From contig SLFV01000135.1 of NCBI GenBank assembly GCA_007124075.1, positions 1 through 11,925 on the forward strand: a DNA stretch of 11,925 nt, given 5' to 3'. Of this stretch, positions 9,064 to 11,925 are shown piece after piece (position 1 is the first letter of the stretch; each line of letters begins with the position of its first letter). Position numbers and translations under genes: made by a program. Source of the stretch: Roseimaritima sp. (GTDB lineage: Bacteria; Planctomycetota; Planctomycetia; Pirellulales; Pirellulaceae). A model generated the notes under the pieces. The model was not told the origin of the DNA, searched no databases, and was given only the letters and a program-made list of their open reading frames with translations.

Positions 9064-9096
9064 TCGAAGGGGCCGGGCAACGGGCTCATCCTTCGA
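9064..9096 (-). other. Stem-loop over the permease stop codon
   Basis: TCGAAGG (9064-9070) and CCTTCGA (9090-9096) form a perfect seven-base stem around a 19-base loop that contains the permease stop codon (9086-9088). No T-tract follows on the minus strand, so it is not a standard terminator. It may only protect the 3' end of the mRNA, or be incidental. Confidence 0.25.
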
Positions 9097-11383
9097 AGTA
9101 CCGCTTGGCGTAACTAAACGCGGTGACCGTCAACAGGAGACCGCCACCGATAACGTCCAGCAGTTGAATGTGATCGCCCAGCAGATTCAGCGAGTCAGGA
9201 AACAACGCACAAAATGCGGCGGTGTAAAGGATCGTCCGGGCAATCCAGGAGAGCGGGTGGAATAGAAAGCCCGACATGGCGGCGGCCAGGGCGACGATGC
9301 CCAGCACCGCAGCTAGCGTGGCGTAGATGACGTCACCCAGCAATGGTGGACCGCCGTCGCTGCTCATCAGGCACAGCGCGGGACGATAAACAAACATAAA
9401 TGGCAGCGTGAATCCGACCAACGAAAAGCGAAAGGCCGCAAAACTGGTCTGCATGACTTTCGATCCTGCGATCGACGCGGTTGCATAACCGGCCAAGGCA
9501 ACCGGCGGCGTTACCATCGCCATCATGCCGAAGTAGAAAATAAACAGGTGAGCCGCCAGGATGGGGACCCCCAGGGGACGCTCCGGATCGTCGAACACGG
9601 GCCCGATGATTGTGGCCAGCAACAGATAGGAGACAGCCGAGGGCAACCCCATGCCCAGGATGATAGAGCAAAACATGATTGCCACTAAGCCCAGAAACAG
9701 GTTTTCCCCCGCCAATGGAACGATCGCGGCCGGAACTCCGGTCCCAATACCCGTCCGTGAAACTAAGGCGATAATGATACCCACACAGGCCGCCGCGACG
9801 ATCAATGGGGTTCCGCCTCGGGCCGTGGTACCCAAGCCTTCCAGGATCAAGGGACGCCACGCCTTGCCAACCAAACCCACCACCAGCAGCCCCGCGATTC
9901 CAAAAATCACCGCGTCAGGCCAGGTTTCCGCAAGCGGTAGTGTGGCTTTTGCCATCGCTGAGAGGGCCGCCCATACGACGAACCCAGCGACTCGCTGCAC
10001 ACGAGAAACATGGTGCCGAGGATTCACCAGAATCATTGCCAGTACGAACGCGAGCGATAGTGTCGCGGCTCGGAACGGAGAGTAGCCGTAAAGCAGGAAG
10101 ACCATTAGCAGGCCCAGCGCCCCGAAAAAGGTCAGCCCTTCCATTCCGAAAATGGACATTGGCTGCTCTACCGATGGGGGGTGTGTTGCATCCCTCGCAG
10201 AGGGTTCCGGCGACTGGGCTCCTCCATCGGCAGCGGGGGTGCGGGCGAAATCGGCGGTGCGTCGCATGGTTGCCGCTGGTGCGGCCATCTCCGAACGATC
10301 TTCGTTCGCACCCCCCGCGATCGATTCGGCAGATAACCGTGTCTCGTTGCGCCGCGCGTAAAAGTGAACAAGGAGAAACAAAGAAAAATAGTACAACAGC
10401 GCCGGAATCAGCGCCGCTTTCAGGATCTCCAGCAATTGGACCGGTGGATCGCGGTTGATGATGTCCAGCATCAGATAGGCGCCCGCGCCCATGACCGGCG
10501 GGGCAAGGGCTCCTCCGGACGAGGCGGCAGCTTCGATCCCGGCTGCATGATGCGGCTTAAATCCGGTGCTTTTCATCAATGGAATCGTGAAGATGCCGGT
10601 GGTGGCGGCGTTGGCCACCGCGCTGCCGGAAAGCGAACCCATCAGGCCACTGGCGACCACGGAGACTTTTGCCGGACCGCCGGAGCGGCGACCGAACAGG
10701 CGGATCGTCAGCTCAATGATGTACTGTGTTGCGCCACTGGCTTCCAGAAACGCTCCAAAAAGCACAAAGAGAAATACATACCGCAACATCACTCCGAGCG
10801 CTTGCCCAAAAACCCCTTCGGAGCGGAGGTAGCTTTGTCCAATAATGTCCTGCCAGTCCAAACCGCGATGGGGAAACAATTGGTCGGGCAGTAACTGGGC
10901 AACACTCTCGTGGGCATACAGCAAAAATAGGCCAGCCAATATCGGCAGGGCCAAACCGATGCTGCGTCGCGCAGCCTCCATCACCAAAACCATTCCCACG
11001 GCCCCCACAACCAAGTCGGCCGTGAAATACTGACCGACACGCTGCCCCAGGTCGGCACCGGCGATTAGCATGTAAATGCAGCATCCGATCGACAACAGCG
11101 CCAGCAACCAATCGCTGAAGTTCGCAATGTGGTGCAGCCAAGTACGCAGCAGGGAATCATCAAGCCGATCGACGTTTTTCCGTCCGTCTGGACGAACCTT
11201 TAGAAAACAAAGAACCAATCCGGCGGTCGCGAACAGCACCAATTCGGCCAACGGGCCAAGCAGAGAGAAGTTGACGTCCAGTAAGACGAACAGGCATAGG
11301 GCAACTCCGATCACCACTGTGATTCGCAGCCGTATGAGGTTACCAAACGATGCTATGACGGTCGCAGCCGACGCCTGGTTCAT
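9086..11383 (-). CDS. TRAP transporter fused permease (DctQ-DctM type, TAXI-associated)
   Basis: This 765-residue inner-membrane protein joins the small (DctQ-like) and large (DctM-like) TRAP permease subunits, the usual form in TAXI-type systems. It would use an ion gradient to import a substrate delivered by the receptor encoded just upstream. Hydrophobic segments run through nearly the whole length. The large-subunit half carries the hallmark SLSGSAVANAATTG followed by FTIPLMKSTGF (about 245-275), then EAAASSGGALAPPVMGAGAY, and in its second half ILGMGLPSAVSYLL and MVTPPVALAGYATASIAG. An unusually long Ala/Pro- and charge-rich segment at about 346-408 separates the two halves of the large domain and is probably a disordered cytoplasmic linker. 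The ATG directly abuts the TAG of the receptor gene (TAGATG), with GGTGAG from the receptor's last codons as a likely ribosome binding site, so the two are translationally coupled. The substrate is not determinable from this sequence. Confidence 0.93.
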   Translation of the reverse strand: MNQASAATVIASFGNLIRLRITVVIGVALCLFVLLDVNFSLLGPLAELVLFATAGLVLCFLKVRPDGRKNVDRLDDSLLRTWLHHIANFSDWLLALLSIGCCIYMLIAGADLGQRVGQYFTADLVVGAVGMVLVMEAARRSIGLALPILAGLFLLYAHESVAQLLPDQLFPHRGLDWQDIIGQSYLRSEGVFGQALGVMLRYVFLFVLFGAFLEASGATQYIIELTIRLFGRRSGGPAKVSVVASGLMGSLSGSAVANAATTGIFTIPLMKSTGFKPHHAAGIEAAASSGGALAPPVMGAGAYLMLDIINRDPPVQLLEILKAALIPALLYYFSLFLLVHFYARRNETRLSAESIAGGANEDRSEMAAPAATMRRTADFARTPAADGGAQSPEPSARDATHPPSVEQPMSIFGMEGLTFFGALGLLMVFLLYGYSPFRAATLSLAFVLAMILVNPRHHVSRVQRVAGFVVWAALSAMAKATLPLAETWPDAVIFGIAGLLVVGLVGKAWRPLILEGLGTTARGGTPLIVAAACVGIIIALVSRTGIGTGVPAAIVPLAGENLFLGLVAIMFCSIILGMGLPSAVSYLLLATIIGPVFDDPERPLGVPILAAHLFIFYFGMMAMVTPPVALAGYATASIAGSKVMQTSFAAFRFSLVGFTLPFMFVYRPALCLMSSDGGPPLLGDVIYATLAAVLGIVALAAAMSGFLFHPLSWIARTILYTAAFCALFPDSLNLLGDHIQLLDVIGGGLLLTVTAFSYAKRYFEG

Positions 11384-11925
11384 CTACTCACCCGCCACGG
11401 TTGGCCACATATCGTTCTCGCGAAAATAGCGAATGGCGCCCGGGTGATAATCGGTTCCGTTAGGGCGAGAAACCGTGTCGGGCTTCATCGCAGCAGCGGC
11501 ACGATGCCGCTGCGCGATTTGGTCCCGATTTTCATAGACCATCCGCACAAATTGGTAGACCACTTCCTCACCGACGCTGGCATGCGTGATCAAATGAGCT
11601 TCACCGAGCGTCAAGCCTTGGAATTCATCGATACCCGGGTAAGTCCCGCTAGGCAGCGTCGCGGGCTGAAAAAACGAGTATTCCTCGATCAACGCCATTT
11701 TCGCCTCCTCATCATACGGGATCAGTCGCATCGACTGAGCTTGCAGCATTTGCGACAACGCTGGCGTGCCACTGACCACGATCGCCGCAGCAACGGCCCC
11801 ATCCCCAACCAACTCCACCGATTTCTGCTGGTTCCCAAATACTGCCTGCACATCGGACAGTTCCAGTCCGTGGGCTTGCAAAATGGGGCGAAGAAAAAAC
11901 TCAAATCCCGCACCCTCGGGACCAA
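11384..11925 (-). CDS. TAXI-family TRAP transporter solute receptor, C-terminal part (cut by window edge)
   Basis: The reading frame is open to the right edge, so the true start lies outside; 179 codons before the stop are visible, roughly half of a usual 320-350-residue receptor. The family is periplasmic (or lipid-anchored) and hands substrate to the fused permease. The visible part starts in GPEGAGFEF, equivalent to the GxxGSGT region of TAXI proteins. It continues with LVGDGAVAAAIVVSGTPA (the conserved 'DGxIDA...G.P' segment), LPSGTYPGID (matching IPxGTYPG) and YHPGAIRYFREND (matching the C-terminal HPGA.KYY.E signature). Here the usual GSGT is GAGF, a change close to the ligand pocket that might alter specificity. 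The signal peptide and N-terminal lobe are not in the window. An in-frame TTG at 11881 is internal and should not be taken as the start. It is the first visible gene of the TRAP operon. Confidence 0.88.
   Translation of the reverse strand, partial: GPEGAGFEFFLRPILQAHGLELSDVQAVFGNQQKSVELVGDGAVAAAIVVSGTPALSQMLQAQSMRLIPYDEEAKMALIEEYSFFQPATLPSGTYPGIDEFQGLTLGEAHLITHASVGEEVVYQFVRMVYENRDQIAQRHRAAAAMKPDTVSRPNGTDYHPGAIRYFRENDMWPTVAGE

Noticed and set aside
8847..9113. 88-codon plus-strand open frame (GTG start) in the permease-lysR gap
   Set aside because: It overlaps the permease 3' end, lacks a ribosome binding site, and its composition follows the G-rich purine tract rather than a protein pattern.
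1..11925. Mobile elements, CRISPR arrays, integrase sites or defence genes
   Set aside because: No transposase or integrase reading frame, no regularly spaced repeats and no defence-type domains were seen; the genes are core metabolism, transport and regulation.

Overview
The window looks like ordinary chromosomal DNA of a planctomycete, probably of the Pirellulales (Rhodopirellula/Blastopirellula-like). The main clue is the exported squalene-cyclase-like repeat protein at the left end, which has the layout and C-terminal signature I associate with a family abundant in Planctomycetota. A moderately high GC content and several genes without a clear Shine-Dalgarno sequence fit this. The assignment comes from recognition, not a database search.

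Layout: bases 1-256 hold no gene I can support. At 257-1411 (+) there is a secreted alpha/alpha-toroid repeat protein. It converges on a block in which every gene reads leftward (minus strand). From upstream (right edge) to downstream the order is: the 3' part of a TAXI-type TRAP solute receptor (cut by the window edge at 11925), a fused TRAP permease, a LysR-type regulator, gltB (glutamate synthase large subunit) and gltD (small subunit). The receptor stop and permease start are directly adjacent (TAGATG). The permease and lysR are separated by about 300 bp, which carry a possible Rho-type terminator tract and an operator-like dyad just before lysR. lysR and gltB are 59 bp apart, gltB and gltD 79 bp apart, and a good intrinsic terminator candidate follows gltD.

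How the genes may work together: GltB and GltD form NADPH-dependent glutamate synthase (GOGAT), which makes two glutamates from glutamine and 2-oxoglutarate. TAXI-TRAP systems are secondary, ion-driven importers, and characterised TAXI receptors bind small carboxylates or amino acids such as glutamate. The neighbourhood therefore suggests, by inference only, a carbon/nitrogen module: uptake of a C4/C5 acid or amino acid, a LysR sensor and the GOGAT enzyme. All key catalytic and cofactor residues that I could check in GltB and GltD are present, and no gene inside the window is broken. I saw no mobile element, CRISPR array, rRNA or convincing tRNA. The most interesting signals are the gene neighbourhood, the LysR operator-like dyad, the long Ala/Pro-rich linker inside the permease and the C-rich tract behind it. 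I did not find a clearly new biological system.
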